Of a DNA stretch of 64,000 bases, positions 22,030-34,799 are shown in pieces. Made by a program: the position numbers and the translations under genes. The stretch's first letter is position 1; every line of letters begins with the position of its first letter. The notes beneath the pieces are model-generated. The model had not been told where the DNA came from, ran no database searches, and saw only the letters and a list, made by a program, of their open reading frames with translations. The stretch comes from Tetmemena sp. SeJ-2015 (lineage: Eukaryota; Ciliophora; Spirotrichea; Sporadotrichida; Oxytrichidae). The DNA is taken from positions 62,001 through 126,000 of the forward strand of contig JAJKFJ010021608.1 in the NCBI GenBank assembly GCA_027382625.1. The letters are read 5' to 3'.

Positions 22030-23770
22030 CTATTTTATTCTAATTTTAGCAATAAAATTATCTAATTTTAAATTAGGAGCTAGGTTGACTTAGATTTCAG
22101 CTTCGGCTGTGAAATATTTCCAGTCTTCATCTTTATCAAACTGTACAGCCCTCTCTATTCTAACGGCTTTGCCAATTTGATTAACGAAGTTATCTCTTTC
22201 CAAGCTGATGTCTGATAGTTATTATATCTACTCCTCAATTTAGGATTCCATAGATGATACTTGATGCTCTAATTTGCTTACTTACACACTCTAACTTGCT
22301 ATTTAACCATTAAAGATTGATTAACTTCTTTTATAATGAAAATCCATTAAGCTTTTCAACTTTAGATGCAAGTTCTTCTTTCTCTGATTTGATATAATCT
22401 GCCTCTGCACACTTCTCCTCTAATGACTTTTAGGTAAGCAGCTTTTCCCTCAGTAAGTCATTGAAATTCTGTTTTTACTGTTTAATTTTATCTTCCTTAT
22501 CTGAGACTAAGTCCTTAAGTTTTTCTATTTCCACTCTCAGCACTCTCTTTCTCTAATTCTCCCTTAATAAATCACTCGATAATTACGAGATGAAATAATT
22601 GAATGTTATTTTTCTTGGCTTCAAAATCATTTAGCATAGAATTCTTGATATATAACTCTCTGTCAAACTTCTCAGCTGCTGCCATCAATTCCAAAAGCTT
22701 TTAGTTGTTTTCATCTTTCTGAGATTTCAAGGCCTCTTTTTCATCTTTCAGACTCTAGATTAAGATGTCATAAACCTCTAAATGCTATATCAACTCTAGT
22801 TTACATTACTTATATATTTACTTGGTAATCTTGTTTCTAAACTCCAAATGCTCGTTTCGATATTGCGTGACTTGCTTATTGAGATAGGCAGCATTTGCAG
22901 CTTCTTTTTCGTACCTCTCCTTTATGCTATCACGTGAGTCTTTTTCATTTTCAACTTAGCTGCGCAAAGTCATCTAACTGCTTTCGTACTTCATTCTCAG
23001 TTGGTCAAGTTCATTCTCTACCCTTGTCAAGGCTTGCTCTAATTCAAATAAGTGAATTATAATTCATTCTTCTCGTCTTCTATGTCTCTCAATCAATCCA
23101 AAAGATCCCATATATAATTAAAGTCTTTGAACCTGAATTCTCTGACAGTCATATCTCTCTTCATCTGAAGCATAGATTTATTCTCTAGCTCTCTGTCAGC
23201 CAGCATTTAAATTATATTTGACATGCTTTTTAAAGTTTAATTTTCTTGGTTTGCTCAATCTAAGATTTTAATTGCTGTTCGATTTCGTGTCTGACTGCAG
23301 TAGTCACTCTAAATTTATCAGCCACCTCCTCGTTCTCAGCCAAAAGTTACTGCACTCTAATTTCTAGGGAATTTACTCTACTTTGAGAGGCAATCAACTC
23401 ATCCCTAGAAATCTTTTCTGAATCTCGCAACGCTCTGACTTAATCTCGCAATGCTTTCTGCTCTTCTTGGAATTACTTCTTTGTAAGTTCAAAGCCAGTG
23501 TAATACAAAATAGATATTAAAAGAGAGAAAGTACTGAGACTTGTAAAACTTCAACTTGCTCCTTATTCTCTCTTCCTTTAGTTTCAGCTATTACACTTCA
23601 GTTTCATAGTCTTAATGACGCTATGTCAATTACTCTAGGTAGCTCTGAATATTTGTTTGCTCGCTAGACTTCGTATCCACAAAGTCCTATAGAGCAGACA
23701 GCTACATTTCAGCTGAATTCTTTTGCCGCATCAAGGCATCATACTGCTCCCTCAAAAATGCTTGACTCAT
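22030..23770 (-). CDS. Coiled-coil protein, IES-interrupted
   Basis: Starts MSQAFLREQYDALMRQKN at 23770 and is heptad-rich almost throughout (KQFQEEQKALRDQVRALRD; RVNSLEIRVQQLLAENEEV; VTTAVRHEIEQQLKSQIEQ). The C-terminal part reads LSDISLERDNFVNQIGKAVR then VQFDKDEDWKYFTAEAEIQV, a more globular end. Frame shifts near 23.5, 23.25, 23.1 and 22.8 kb, with AT-rich insertions, fit short IESs. Long coiled coils of this type are common in ciliary and basal-body proteins, but no family was recognised. The stop is uncertain. Confidence 0.6.
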
Positions 23771-24119
23771 TTTTATCTCAACATTTGCAAATTAAATTAA
23801 ATGAATAGCAAATAGATTAAAAATGTATAAGGTTTAGCACTTATTTCTTGAAGCTTAAGTGATAAATCTCCTTTGTCTGTGTCCACTGTTTCTTTTGAAA
23901 GAGCTAAATTTTGAAATTGCTGTTATAAGCTTCCAATATAAGTTAAATTTTAAATTTTCATAAGTTTTTTCTCAATTAAAATAAGTAAAAGCTGACATTT
24001 TTAAAAAGAAAAATTTGATTAACTCCAAAAAAAGTAGATTTAATTCAGATTATTGTTATCTTCTTCTTATCATATTATCAAAAATTTGAGATTTAATATA
24101 AATTAACTATCAGAAAATA

Positions 24120-26508
24120 TACTACTAGATATAAAAATTTTTAAATCATTTCTCTTTGATAATCATCTTCCGCCAAAGAATTGCGTTGTCTGAATGTAAA
24201 CTTTACTAACATTAATAATCAGATTCTTTCCATATCTCATATATAGAATATTAAAACAGCGTCTAATTAATAGGAAATGTTATTTATTATTTTTAATTTG
24301 AACTTACTTATATTTGTCTTTAGAGTTGTATTTTCATTTAATAGCTCTTAGACTCTATTTAAAAAATATAATCTAAAAATTATAGACTCTCAATTCAAGA
24401 TCTTTGATTTTAATTTACTCATCAGCCAGCTTAAACTTCGTGCTTTGAAATTTCTTAGAGACTTCTCTGTTGATATGATGTAATGAGTTGAGCTTAGATT
24501 CAAAGAATAGTCTCAGCTGCACCTCTTCTTCATTCTTACAAGTGATGCTTAGAGCATCCTGTTTTTCTCCTAGTCTTAGTTGCTTTTTTCTTATATCATT
24601 TCATCTACCTTCACAACCAACTTCTTTATAAGAGATTAGCTCTTGCTCACTTATTTCAAGCTTTCTAATTGTCTCTCTGAGTATTTAATCCCTTCTTAAT
24701 TTCCTCATACTCTTCATGATGGGATTTTTCCACTAAAGAAGGAATTAATAAAAGCTTTATTTCTTACACTGCTATGTTATGAGCTTATAGTCAGTTTAGC
24801 AGCAGTACTCTAGAAGAATTTGAAATACTTTCCAAATCTTAGACTAAGTAGCGATTCTCTATTCATTCAAATTCTTTGTGCTCTCGTACATCAGCTCATA
24901 AAAACCTACTGTAAACACGAACAAGCTCCTGTAAATCCGATTCACCATATCATTAGGCATTCCCATATTCTAATAACTCGTAAAATTACTAAATCTTACT
25001 GTCAAAGTTATCCTATCTAGTCCATGTCTCGAAATTGGTAATTTGTGCTCTGGTCTCGCAATCACTCCAGGTATTCCAAGATGAAAGCATTCATGAAGCG
25101 TATCGTTAATCCATTACTCAACAAATCGAGAGTTATATTTTTATGACTCTTTCATAGCTTGTCGCATATCTTCAACAGTAATTTCATTTGTAGTTCCAAG
25201 CTTTTTAGCCACTATTGACTTACTTGGGCTTTAATTTATCAGAGATTTTCTTTTCTAATTGTTAAGTGGCCACTCTTAAAGTTTAATTGCTGAGTCTTCG
25301 TTTTGATTTATATTGGAGTTACTGAGAGTGAAGTTTTAGAATGAGTTGGTCTGGTTTTAAAGTTTAGAACTCAGCCCTTCTTGCTTGGAAGTAGAATTTT
25401 ACAATTTTTATAGTAGGGAATTCTTCTTTCTCAAGGTCTCGTTTCTTGTGACGCTAACTCTATTTTGGTTAATGTTTAAGAAATTTTGGTAACTAAATAA
25501 ATCCACAAACTAAATATTAGCATTTTAACTCTCAACCATTTTACTCTCTTACTAATTTCTTTCGTCCATATTCGTGTTTGCTCTTTCTAGTAGAGAAAAC
25601 TTATTTTAGTCTCTGGTTTGGAAATTGACTTATGACTTATTTAGGTTTCTCCTTTGATTGATGCTGATCTTCTTATCTTCGTTATTGTTACTTCTGAATA
25701 AATCTTGGTTTTAGCTATGGTCGGCACTATAGTTATCTCCTCCACCATTGTCCTCCTGATAATTCCTTCTCTCTAAATTGCTGCCATAGACTACTGAGCT
25801 ATCTCTCATTTCAGAAGCATTTAGCCAGGCCTATCTTTCTTAAGACTTTTACACTAAGTTGGGTATTTCTAAATGTGAGGAATTGGTTTAGTGTCTGTCT
25901 GCTTAACGCTCAGCTATGCCTAGTGAGGAAATTTAACTCATCTTGAGTTGATGCTTTCTATAACTCTATTATCTCTTCTCTTAAGCATTTTAAAATCGAA
26001 TTCAGTTTAATGAAAAATAGATGATTTTATATGGCTTGAAGCTGTCTTTCATCTCTTTCTCTGCTCTCTATTTCTCGCTACTGATGATCAGCAAACACGC
26101 TTCCTCTTATTTAGGTTTCCATTTAGAAATTAGCAGATGGTAGAGAAAAGTTACTCACATTCAAGGCATCCCCATCTCCAGCTAAAACTGAATTTTGATT
26201 TACTGGCCCTATTCCTATTTAAAATGAGGAGTTCTTGTTTTTAAATGTAGTTTGCTAGTTTATCATAGAAGAATTTAAAGTGGTTGTTTAATCCTGTCGT
26301 TGATTAGATAGGCTTATATATAAAATGCATGTAGTTGAGAAGAGTTAAATAGGTGGTTAGTTTTGGCTGCTGAGGATATGAGAGCAGTTGAGTTGTAGAG
26401 GAATTTTCCATCTCCTGTTCGAGAAGACAACTGACTTATACTTCGTCTGGACTTGTTTAGAGCTGTGCTTACTTGAGCTTGACCATCTATAGCAAAGGTC
26501 TTGTTCAT
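24120..26508 (-). CDS. Gln/Ser-rich protein with coiled-coil end, IES-interrupted
   Basis: Start MNKTFAIDGQAQVSTALNKS at 26508. The first two-thirds are disordered and Gln/Asn/Arg-rich (LNVSNFSLPSANFQMETQI; NQRRNLNKSQVNFQTRDQ). Near 25.1 kb there is a compact, likely globular stretch (ITVEDMRQAMKESQKYN, then DTLHECFHLGIPGVIARPEH). The end (24.7-24.3 kb) is a coiled coil (SERQLESLKQVSKSQSLIKK; INREVSKKFQSTKFKLADEQ). Several frame breaks suggest IESs near 26.0, 25.5, 25.0 and 24.7 kb. Function unknown. Confidence 0.5.
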
Positions 26509-26664
26509 TTATTTAAGATTTATCTTGATGTTAAAATTTTACTAGCTATTGTAGTCATCACTGCTAAATATAAAAAATTCTTTTAAGTTTTAGTAAATAA
26601 GGTGGCAAGAAACTAACTTAATTTGCCAAAGATTTGCGTATAGTTAAAGATTAGAGTTCTTAAC

Positions 26665-27411
26665 TCACTCAATAAATTATTTTTTATTAAACTCAAATTG
26701 TGTTTAAAATACCTTTTTTAATATTAAAAAAATTAATTTAAGTATGCTTTGATTATGGTTAACAAGGGTCCTTTCAGGTTAATTTTACAGTTGATTAGCT
26801 GCTTAAGAAGAATTCAGCATTCTTCTAGTTCCTATTTCTGCAGTTTATTTCCTCTACGATTTCTAATCTACTCGAAAACTTTTAAGATAAGAGTTATTCA
26901 ATCTCTCACTCACTAGCTATTGATTTCTTCCTATTTCTTTCTAATGAAAAATTTATCCTTGTATAAAATATATTATCAAATTTCCTAAAATAATAATCAT
27001 ATCAAATTTATCTAAAAATAGAGATGCAGCATTTTTTTTATTATTTTATTTAATTTAAGATTGTACTTAACTTTGCGGGAAAGAGATTTCTTAGATATTT
27101 CTCGTTGGCTATTGACTTTGTTGAGATTTGACTTGATTTGGGGAAATTGAATTAATTTTTTGTGTCTGTTTTGGCTTGTTGTTGCTTTTTTATATTTTTG
27201 AGTGTGGCTAACTATCTTACCCGTTTTAGAAATTGACTTTGACTTGGATTTGAGTGGTCATATTTTCTATTGATTATTTGACACTGGGAGTGAGATCAGG
27301 CAAGAGAGGAGTTTCATATCCTATATTTTATGTTGTTTGCTTTAACTGCTCATCTTTGTGAGGAAGCAGCAGTTGTTACTGTTGATCTTGATTTTACTCT
27401 TACTGCATCAT
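26665..27411 (-). CDS. Gln/Asn-rich 248-residue protein
   Basis: One TGA-free frame from tandem ATGs at 27411 to TGA at 26665. It begins MMQQEQNQDQQQQLLLPHKD, then has a conserved-looking segment (NIGYETPLLPDLTPSVKQSI) and a long Gln/Ser/Lys-rich tail. Most Gln codons are TAA or TAG. A hydrophobic stretch near 27.0 kb (FDMIIILGNLIIYFIQG) may be a true membrane segment or an uncut in-frame IES. Divergent from the dehydrogenase gene, 90 bp away. No family recognised. Confidence 0.5.
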
Positions 27412-27501
27412 TATAATTGTTTTACTAATCCATAAATTCAAAATCAATTTCATTATCAAAGATATAGCAGAATACTCTAAATTTATTAAAATATATCTAA
27501 A

Positions 27502-28476
27502 ATGTTTAAGTTCGGAAGAAAGAGACCTAGAAAAATTATATTCGCCGTCGGACTCTACACGGTAGGAGCCAACATCTACGATATGGTTTACCCTGCAGTT
27601 ACTCAAAATTCAAGAGATGGGCACTCTCTAAGCACCAGATATGAAACTATAATTGATAGCAATTATTTACATGGACCTAATTCATGGGTTGTAATTTCAG
27701 GAGCAACAGATGAGTTGGGCCGTGAATATGCAAATGAGTTCGGCAACTTAATTAAGATACGCTTTTAATTGTTTTAGCAGACAAGGATTTAACATCTTAC
27801 TTCTGGACTAGAATAAGGATAATCTCGCAGCACTTCAACAAAGCCTGAAGCCACAAGTTTCAGATTTTTAAAAGATTGAGACTGTTGAGTTCGACCTTAA
27901 GAAAACTTAGAAATGGTAGGAGTACGAACAGCTTGCTAAAAAGATCCAAGAAATTACTGGCAAGGATTCACTCTCAGTTCTCGTAAATAATGCTGAGGAA
28001 TTCAGTAATCTTTTATTGCAAATTAATTCGATCCATTCGGACCTAAGATTCACAAGGCAGACGATGAAGATATTTTGGGAACTTTGACCATCAACACCTT
28101 CCCAATGATTTTCCTCTCTAGGTTCCTTGGACCTGATATGAAGAATAGAAGACACAAAAGCGCAATTATCAACATGACTTCTAAATTATAAGTGTATTTT
28201 CTTTCCTACTACAGTGAGTATAATGTTCCCAACACCCCCATCTACACATCGGCTAAGTCGTTTGAGAATGTATTCTCTGAGCTTCTTGGATATGAAAACT
28301 AAGATCTTGACATTCTCACTGTCAAAAATATGCCTTTCAAGTCTGAGCGACATCCCAACGGTGTTGACCCTAAAGAGATAGTTGAAGGAGTTCTCAAGGA
28401 CCTAGGTCACGAAAGAATTTCTTATGGCCACTGGCAGCATGCTCTCTTTAGATATTGGATTCTTCTTAGACAGTGA
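27502..28476 (+). CDS. Short-chain dehydrogenase/reductase, 17beta-HSD12/ketoacyl-reductase-like
   Basis: NAD(P)H oxidoreductase, probably ER membrane (hydrophobic start IIFAVGLYTVGANIYDMVY), acting on 3-ketoacyl-CoA or steroid. Seen: cofactor motif WVVISGATDELGREYA, NNAE (NNAG site), Ser in IINMTSKL, and the YxxxK catalytic pair in PIYTSAKSFENVF. The germline copy is broken twice. Removing 34 bp (27746-27779, pointer GCA) gives YANEFGRQGFNILLLDQN. Removing 26 bp (28004-28029, pointer AATTC) gives NNAEEFDPFGPKIHKADD. Both restore the standard fold. The restored protein is about 300 residues, normal for the family. TGA stop at 28474. Confidence 0.87.
27746..27779 (+). other. IES 1 of the dehydrogenase gene (pointer GCA)
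   Basis: 34 bp including one pointer copy; GCA at 27743-27745 and 27777-27779. Excision turns an out-of-frame reading into EFGRQGFNI. A 40-nt GTTCGG...TTTTAG intron also restores frame but gives a less family-like AND-RQG junction and a weak donor. Confidence 0.7.
28004..28029 (+). other. IES 2 of the dehydrogenase gene (pointer AATTC)
   Basis: AATTC at 27999-28003 and 28025-28029; 26 bp including one copy. No GT...AG ends exist here, so splicing cannot explain it. Excision yields NNAEEFDPFGPK. Confidence 0.8.
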
Positions 28477-28479
28477 ATA

Positions 28480-29310
28480 TATAATATATGAATGTTTTGA
28501 AGTGTCAATTCTGGTTTAGAAATAATACTGGCTCTTAGGGAGGATATAAAAGCGGTTCATTCTGAGGATTTCATCCTAGGAATTAGCCAGCCTCTATATT
28601 GAAGAAAGTAGAGCGAATTTTTTCTTCTCTGAGGCTTGGTTTTTATTTAAATTGTAATCTTTCAATCAAAAAGTACAATAAATTGATATTGAATTTAAAT
28701 ACTAAATGTCTGCATGCTTAATTTAAATCCTGGCTTGTGTTGTTATATCATGTTCTAGTCTAGCATCTGCTCATAAAGAATTTTCTGCTCTGTAAAACTT
28801 GTAATAAAAATCTTGAGCTATTAGCCAGTTGTAATAGCCAAGATATTTTATTTCGCAGTAGAAGTTTTCCCTTACCTCAAGAGAAAAGCAATGTCAGAAA
28901 TCTAAGATTTAAAATATTTTTGAATTTAAGAGTGACTCGTTTAACTTAAACCATCAGTGAAGCTGAATATGCTAAAAAAAGATAAATTATGCTTAGACTA
29001 TATACAAAAATTGCTAAAATTGAGGAAATAAATAAAATATTTAGCTCCTACCTATCATTAAATTCATTTATAATATATTTTTAAAAAGGTGCAAAATTAT
29101 TGCCTTAATCTATAATTTCTTCAACATAAAATATTTGCTTTAGTGCTAATTTAAGAGATTCAGTCTTAAAATAAATTACTACTACTTGGCTCAGATTCTT
29201 ATGGAAAAATTAAATTGAAGAATTCATTTTCTTACTAAATTTATCTAATCTCATCTCTTTATCAGATAAATTTGTACCAGCATTGCTAATAATTAATATT
29301 AAATATAAAT
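28480..29310. other. Unresolved stretch, possible minus-strand coding fragments
   Basis: On the minus strand a hydrophobic peptide (ELNILFISSILAIFVYSLSI) can be read near 29.05 kb, and two alternative frames stay open down to about 28.67 kb (one contains FITSFTEQKILYEQMLDQNM). None can be chosen with confidence, and the DNA is AT-rich with many near-stops. It may hold a small membrane protein gene or only spacer. Confidence 0.25.
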
Positions 29311-29810
29311 TCAAAGACTAGAAAACTGAGAGATCTAAGAATCTTAATCTTCCATTTGAATTTTGAGATAAGCAATTATATTAAGGTTGTCAAATGATAA
29401 GAAAACTCCTCCTTCATTAAAAAGCTACATCTCTTAAATCCTTAAGCTTTGTTGTTGAGAGTTTAAGCTGAGCACTATGTTAGAAGTCATCTCACAGCTT
29501 CCTTCTTTTTTATTGAGAGCTTTAGTAAGATCAAAGATCCTTAACTCGCTCTCAGAATAAGTCACTATTCTATCAAATGGTTCCAATAGCTTAGTCCTTT
29601 TGAATTTTATAAATATCAAATAATTTTTTAATTGAATGCCTAGACGAGGTCAAGTTTTTCTTTTTGCTTCGTAATTTATTCTGGATTCATTGATCCATTA
29701 ATAATCGCAAATCCTTTAATTCCAATCGACTTCTTGAGTACAAATATTCCCCCATTCTCATCATTAGATAGATCCTTATTAATGATAGTTATTCTACCAA
29801 TAGTGTCCAT
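29311..29810 (-). CDS. Small unknown protein, one likely IES
   Basis: Start MDTIGRITIINKDLSNDENG at 29810; TGA 29311. The sequence is compact and beta-rich looking (GGIFVLKKSIGIKGFAIING; LLEPFDRIVTYSESELRIFD; GGVFLSFDNLNIIAYLKIQM), about 165 residues. The frame breaks near 29.63 kb between FNQKI and FIKFKRTK, where the DNA is AT-rich, as expected for a short IES. No family recognised. Confidence 0.5.
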
Positions 29811-29879
29811 TTATCACTTAAAGAAACAATTATTAAATCAATGAGAAATAAGCAAATATTAATAATTATATCAGACAAG

Positions 29880-32350
29880 AACCGAACCATAATCAAAGTT
29901 CCCTTTTTCTTGCCAAAGCGATTTGAAGTGCCTACTTTCATCCTAAACCGGAAATCCTCCGTTTGATTTCTAAGAAAAAAAGCTTTCGCTTAATTCCTAC
30001 ATCTACATGATTTGCATTTTATTGAACTTAATAGTTCAGTTAATTCAATTATTGCATTTGCAGTCTTTACTAATATTGATTGTTGCTCTTATTTAGATTT
30101 GTGGAGGCCCTTCTATAATTGTTTTAGACATTAGGCTGTTGTCTTTATTAAATGAGTGCATTTTAACTTCCTTGTATCATAAGCATATCTCTCGCATTTA
30201 AATGATTTTAAAATAGATTTATTCGCAGGTGTATATTTATACTGTTGCTGATAGTTGCCGCTTGAATTAGAATAATCTCTTCTTCTGGCTATAAGAGAGC
30301 TGCCCTTTCCTCTTTTATGGTATTTGATTTCAGTCTGTTGAATTTTAGTGGATGGATTTGGATAGTTAGTTAGAGTTGTCTGGGCTCTCTAAGGCTGAGT
30401 AAACTAATAATCTTAATGAGCATAACTAACCATCTGGTATTGTAAATTGTTATCTCTTTGAGTTGGATTGTTGGTGTTTTCATAATATACTAATGAATTG
30501 AAATAGAGATATTTATTCATAATAATCAGAAGCATTTAACTCTGTAGATTAAAACTCTTTTGAGAAAAAAGAAATTAAGTAAATGAGTGATATAAAGTGG
30601 AAATTTGGTATTCTCTTGCTGCTTTATTTTTAATGTGAGAGTTCAAAAGCCTATTGTACTTCAATTTCTAGAGAGATTAATCATCGAAATTTAACGCATT
30701 TTATTTCAGCTTTTCTAAATTGTTCTAGGATGCATTTGCTTTATTCTCTACGATATTTATTTATCCGTTTTGCTTTGAATTTGGGTTTGGACTTTAGGAT
30801 AGCTTTGGCTTTTAAATTCAAACTTTTCAAATAGTTTTAATACTCTTGGTTTTATTTTTCGACCTCATCTAGATCAACGGAGGTAGAATTAATCTTTAAT
30901 TAAAGTGGGGGTTATTCTGGAGAGCTTGCTTGCTTGAATAAGAAAGGTTTCGCATATACGCTTTTAGAAAAATCGCTAAAGCTTTCTTTAAGAGTCGAGT
31001 TATAGCTATTATTTTGCTTTTGGTTCATGTTTATTTACTCATGCAGGATTCTAAATTCTTGTATTGGAATGAAACTCTTAATCGTACTGTCGTAAACATT
31101 CTTGTTAATTCCACTTTTATTTTAAGAGGACACAGATTTATAACCTGCATCATTTTCAGCTTTTTAATTCAAGGTTTCGATATTGCTGACTCTCTAAGAG
31201 TTCTTAGGCTCTGACTAATCTCCTCTGGACAGATCTCTCTGTGAAAGCACTACACTTACCAATTCAGAAAGAGCAAGCTTGGTTGTCATATCTTTAGCTA
31301 ATTTCTCATCAGCCTAAATCTTACTATTAATCCGATGCAGATCTATCCTAGAGTAGATAATCTCCTTTTTAAGATCATCAATTTTTCTTTGTAATTCCTG
31401 GCCGTCTTATAATACTTAACCATTACTATCCTCATTTATTTGGGGATTTGTAGGGCCGAAACTTTAATTTTCTAACATGCTTTCTCGTAATTATTCCTCA
31501 AGAAACCTCAATTTTTCAATGTTTGCATCTCCATCTTTAAAATCATCTTTTATATCGTGGTTTGTCTAAGTATCCTAAGTTTAAGATTCAAGGTGCTTGT
31601 TTATCTAACGAGGACCTATTTTCCTCCTCTTGTTAATTTAAGATCTCGATTTTATTCCTGTTTAGGAATAAGGACTGCTACCTTAATTTATTCTATTCAG
31701 AATAAGTCTAAATTAAATAGCTAAGAATATATTGCAATAAATTATAGAAATATCTTAAATTATTAAGAAGAGTGAAGACAATAATCCTTAGTAAAGCTCA
31801 TTTAAAAACAAGCTATTAAACAGGATTCAATTCTGGTAGTAGAAAATTAAAATGCCTCAATATTTCACATAAGCACTTATTTAACCGAGGATCGAATTTA
31901 GTGTATCTATATTTTTAAGTAATAAAAAAATAAGTCTATTAACCACCTAAGGATCATACTTAGCGCCTGCTTAAATTTTCATCAAATCCATTATCTCAAC
32001 ATCATCTTAGTGCAAAGACTCTTTGAGCTTGATAATCAGCTATTAGAATTCTATTTATTCTATTCCACCCTAGTTATTCATTAGGATTTTTTACGTCTCT
32101 TTAGAAATATTGTGAGGTTATTTATACTGTGAATTCTTCTAACTTTAGTCAGGTGAGCTTTAGATATTAATCTGATCCCGCAATCTGGTTTAATTCAAAG
32201 TTTTAGAAGTCAAGTAACCTTAAGAACTTTTATTAATGCTGCTGGTGATTTAGCTGTTCCTGCTTTACTTTCCTTCTAAATTAAACTATCTACTGAGAAT
32301 AAAACCTGCAATTTATTGTATTTAGAATATAAAGAATCCGTTGTTGATGA
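29880..32350 (-). CDS. Coiled-coil and disordered protein, IES-interrupted
   Basis: Pieces read in order on the minus strand: IIKLKESLHQDDVEIMDLMK and VVNRLIFLLLKNIDTLNSIL near 32.0 kb; a coiled coil IEKLRFLEEQLRESMLENQ and LQRKIDDLKKEIIYSRIDLH near 31.4 kb; then NINSTSV-type Pro/Leu-rich DNA near 30.9 kb (ASSPEQPPLQLKINSTSVDL); and a disordered C-terminal half with MVSYAHQDYQFTQPQRAQTT and YHKRGKGSSLIARRRDYSNS near 30.4-30.3 kb. Several frame changes. It could be two genes. Function unknown. Confidence 0.45.
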
Positions 32351-32489
32351 GCAGATTTCAAAGATGCAATTTCTTTTCTCTTGCCTAATTAAGATACGGC
32401 TCTTCTTCCTGTTGAAAATAAATTGAAATATGTTCTTATCAAGTTATATTCTCTATCAGAACACATCAAATTATCAAAATAAGTTATAA

Positions 32490-34110
32490 ATGGGGATCTT
32501 TCTAAATTTACTGTTAATTTCATTCCCCTTCCTCATGAAATTATCCTTATGTTACACAGATATTCTCTCCACCTCTGATTGCTATACTTGCATAACCACG
32601 AATGGAGGTAAAGCCTGCAGAGATTTCAATAACGACGTGAGTGTTTATTGCTGCGGCTTAACTGAGACAACAAAAGCTTGCACTTAGACTGACTTCTGCT
32701 CCAACAACGTATTATCTCTATCAATGCAAATGTTTTCTTGTCCTTTCTAGTACAATTCCTGCGGCACATCTACATCATAGATCAAACTTTCTAACCTGAA
32801 ATCGAATACTATCGTTTTAAACAACACTGCCTACAGAGGATTTAAGAATTAGTCTATTTGCTATTGGCAGTTTTAAGCGGACAGCTCAGTTTACAACTTG
32901 TCATCTAGAAACTATACAATAAAACTCACAATAAATTCCTATAGTGGATTATATATCCACATTAACAACGGCACTAATATATAAAATGCTGGAAATCACA
33001 TTTAAGTAGATGGCTTCACAGTTGGGAACAGCTTTACATATCGAGGCTTACAACAATACCCTCTATTTGATTTTAGCATCGATATCTGCCTCTCCAAAGA
33101 TGAACTTTACATACCAACTTATAGATAAAAACGCGCAGCCAGCTAATACTACGAACAATAATACGGATAATGGCACCTCAGGAGGAGTTACAGTAGTTAA
33201 TATAACTACCAATGTCACAGTCAGCATACTTTCATATCCAAGGTAGAGGCCAGAATATGCAGTCATAATCTTAGTTTTAATGATAATGTTTGGCGCAATT
33301 CTATACTTGTTGATAGAGGTATTGTTAGGCAACAAGAAGAAGTATAAAGAGCTCATTTCTATAAATGTGAATTTCGATAAGATCACAAATAGAGAGGAAG
33401 TAGATTTCTCAAACAGAAATTTTCTCACTGTCGACAAGGCTCCAAGGTTTGAAACTGGCTAGATACATTTGTAAACGGAGAATTAATTAATGGATAGCAA
33501 TCATAAAGATTTCATGGATGAAAATTCTCCAGAGAGATAGTCCTCAGCCTTTTTCCATGAAAATAATCCATTTAATATTTTTAATGAACCAATAAAAGAT
33601 TTGACGATTATTCATGATACTTCGACAATTATTCTTAATAACAAAGACAAGAGTGCAAATGAATCTTTCCTTAACCTTCCTTCAATTCCACAAAAGTTTT
33701 CTTTCTCTAAAATCTATCCTCTAGATATGATGAACCCTCTCTCATCAATTCTAAGAAGAGACGATGACTAATCGACTCTAGATACGAATACATAAGCAAC
33801 TAAAACTTTAGATAAGCCTGATGAAAAGAAGGAAGAGACTTCTTTTTGGAGTCGGTTCAAGCTTAATAGGAATGTTAAGAATAAAGATTAAACCAGGAGA
33901 TTCTCAGTGCTAGACTAAAACACTGGCATTATGATTCCTTAGAGCATAAGAAATCCAGAGCAAAGACTGACATAGAAGGAGATAGATCAAATCAAGTCGA
34001 AGAAAATTATTGGAAGTACTCAAACAATTAATCCTTCAGACTCTGTCAATGGTTAGGTAGCTCTATTTGGTTAGTTAGCAGAGGAGTCAAAGGATAATCA
34101 GCATGTATGA
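32490..34110 (+). CDS. Type I membrane protein with Cys-rich ectodomain
   Basis: Signal peptide at 32490 (MGIFLNLLLISFPFLMKLSL), then a Cys-rich stretch (STSDCYTCITTNGGKACRDF, VYCCGL) and an N-glycosylation-rich ectodomain (NNTAYRG, NLSSRNYT, NITTNVTV). A single membrane span (YAVIILVLMIMFGAILYLLI) lies near 33.27 kb, followed by a long cytoplasmic tail of about 270 residues rich in Ser, Asn and Lys (SFWSRFKLNRNVKNKDQ). The frame changes once near 32.98-33.0 kb; an IES is likely but no unique pointer was chosen. TGA at 34108. Could be a surface receptor or adhesion protein; no family recognised. Confidence 0.6.
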
Positions 34111-34707
34111 TGTAAAATATCTACTTATCTTTGGTATGAAATATGAAAATATGAATTTAAACCTACTAGAAATTATAATGATAAATCTTTTAATGACTTA
34201 ATAAATAATTTTTCCTATTGAAAATTCTTTTTTGGGCGATTCAATCCTGTTTGATTTTTACAATTTCTCATTTTAGCTGCTTACTGTCTCGCTCATATTT
34301 TTAGTTTGCTTGCTTTCTTACTCTTCTCTTTAAGAATGCTCAAATGTTGGTTGTAGAATTTCAGTAGGCCTCAAAGTGTTTTATGTATTCCCACTTCTTA
34401 GATCCTATTAATTTGGACTCTAAATTGTTAAAATAAGCAAAATTAAATTTTTATTCTAAAGAGAGATTCCTTAACTTTATTGCTAATAGATGGATTAGTT
34501 TCCAGAAGTTTCAGCAGCTTTGATACCATTTATATTATAAGGATCTTCAATTATTATCTCTGCAAGAAGTCTCTTGTGATCACTTAATTTATCATTGCTC
34601 TGTTTATCATTTTCATTTTACATTTACTACAGATTTTGCTGGTTTTTGATAAGCTCATGAAAATCTTGATTCTCTGATTATTACTGAAAACTAGGACTCT
34701 ACCCCAT
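34087..34707 (-). CDS. Gln/Asn-rich 206-residue protein, convergent with the membrane protein
   Basis: Start MGQSPSFQQQSENQDFHELI at 34707 after an in-frame TGA upstream. A helical part (DKLSDHKRLLAEIIIEDPYN) is followed by Ser/Gln/Glu-rich sequence (PTEILQPTFEHSQREEQESK). The frame stays open to TGA 34087, overlapping the end of the opposite gene by 24 bp, so the true end may lie earlier and the hydrophobic last 25 residues may be read from spacer. Function unknown. Confidence 0.45.
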
Positions 34708-34799
34708 CTCTTCTGTTATATGAGCCTAGAATCATAATTTAAAATTAATAATTTAAGCTAGAAATGTGTAGAAACACTTTATATTTGAGAAGATGCAAG

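Noticed and set aside
27742..27781. 40-nt intron GTTCGG...TTTTAG in the dehydrogenase
   Set aside because: Restores frame but with a weak donor and a poorer protein junction than the GCA-pointer excision; kept only as an alternative.
32960..33020. A specific IES in the type I membrane protein gene
   Set aside because: The frame does change here, but several short repeats are possible and none gives a uniquely better protein.
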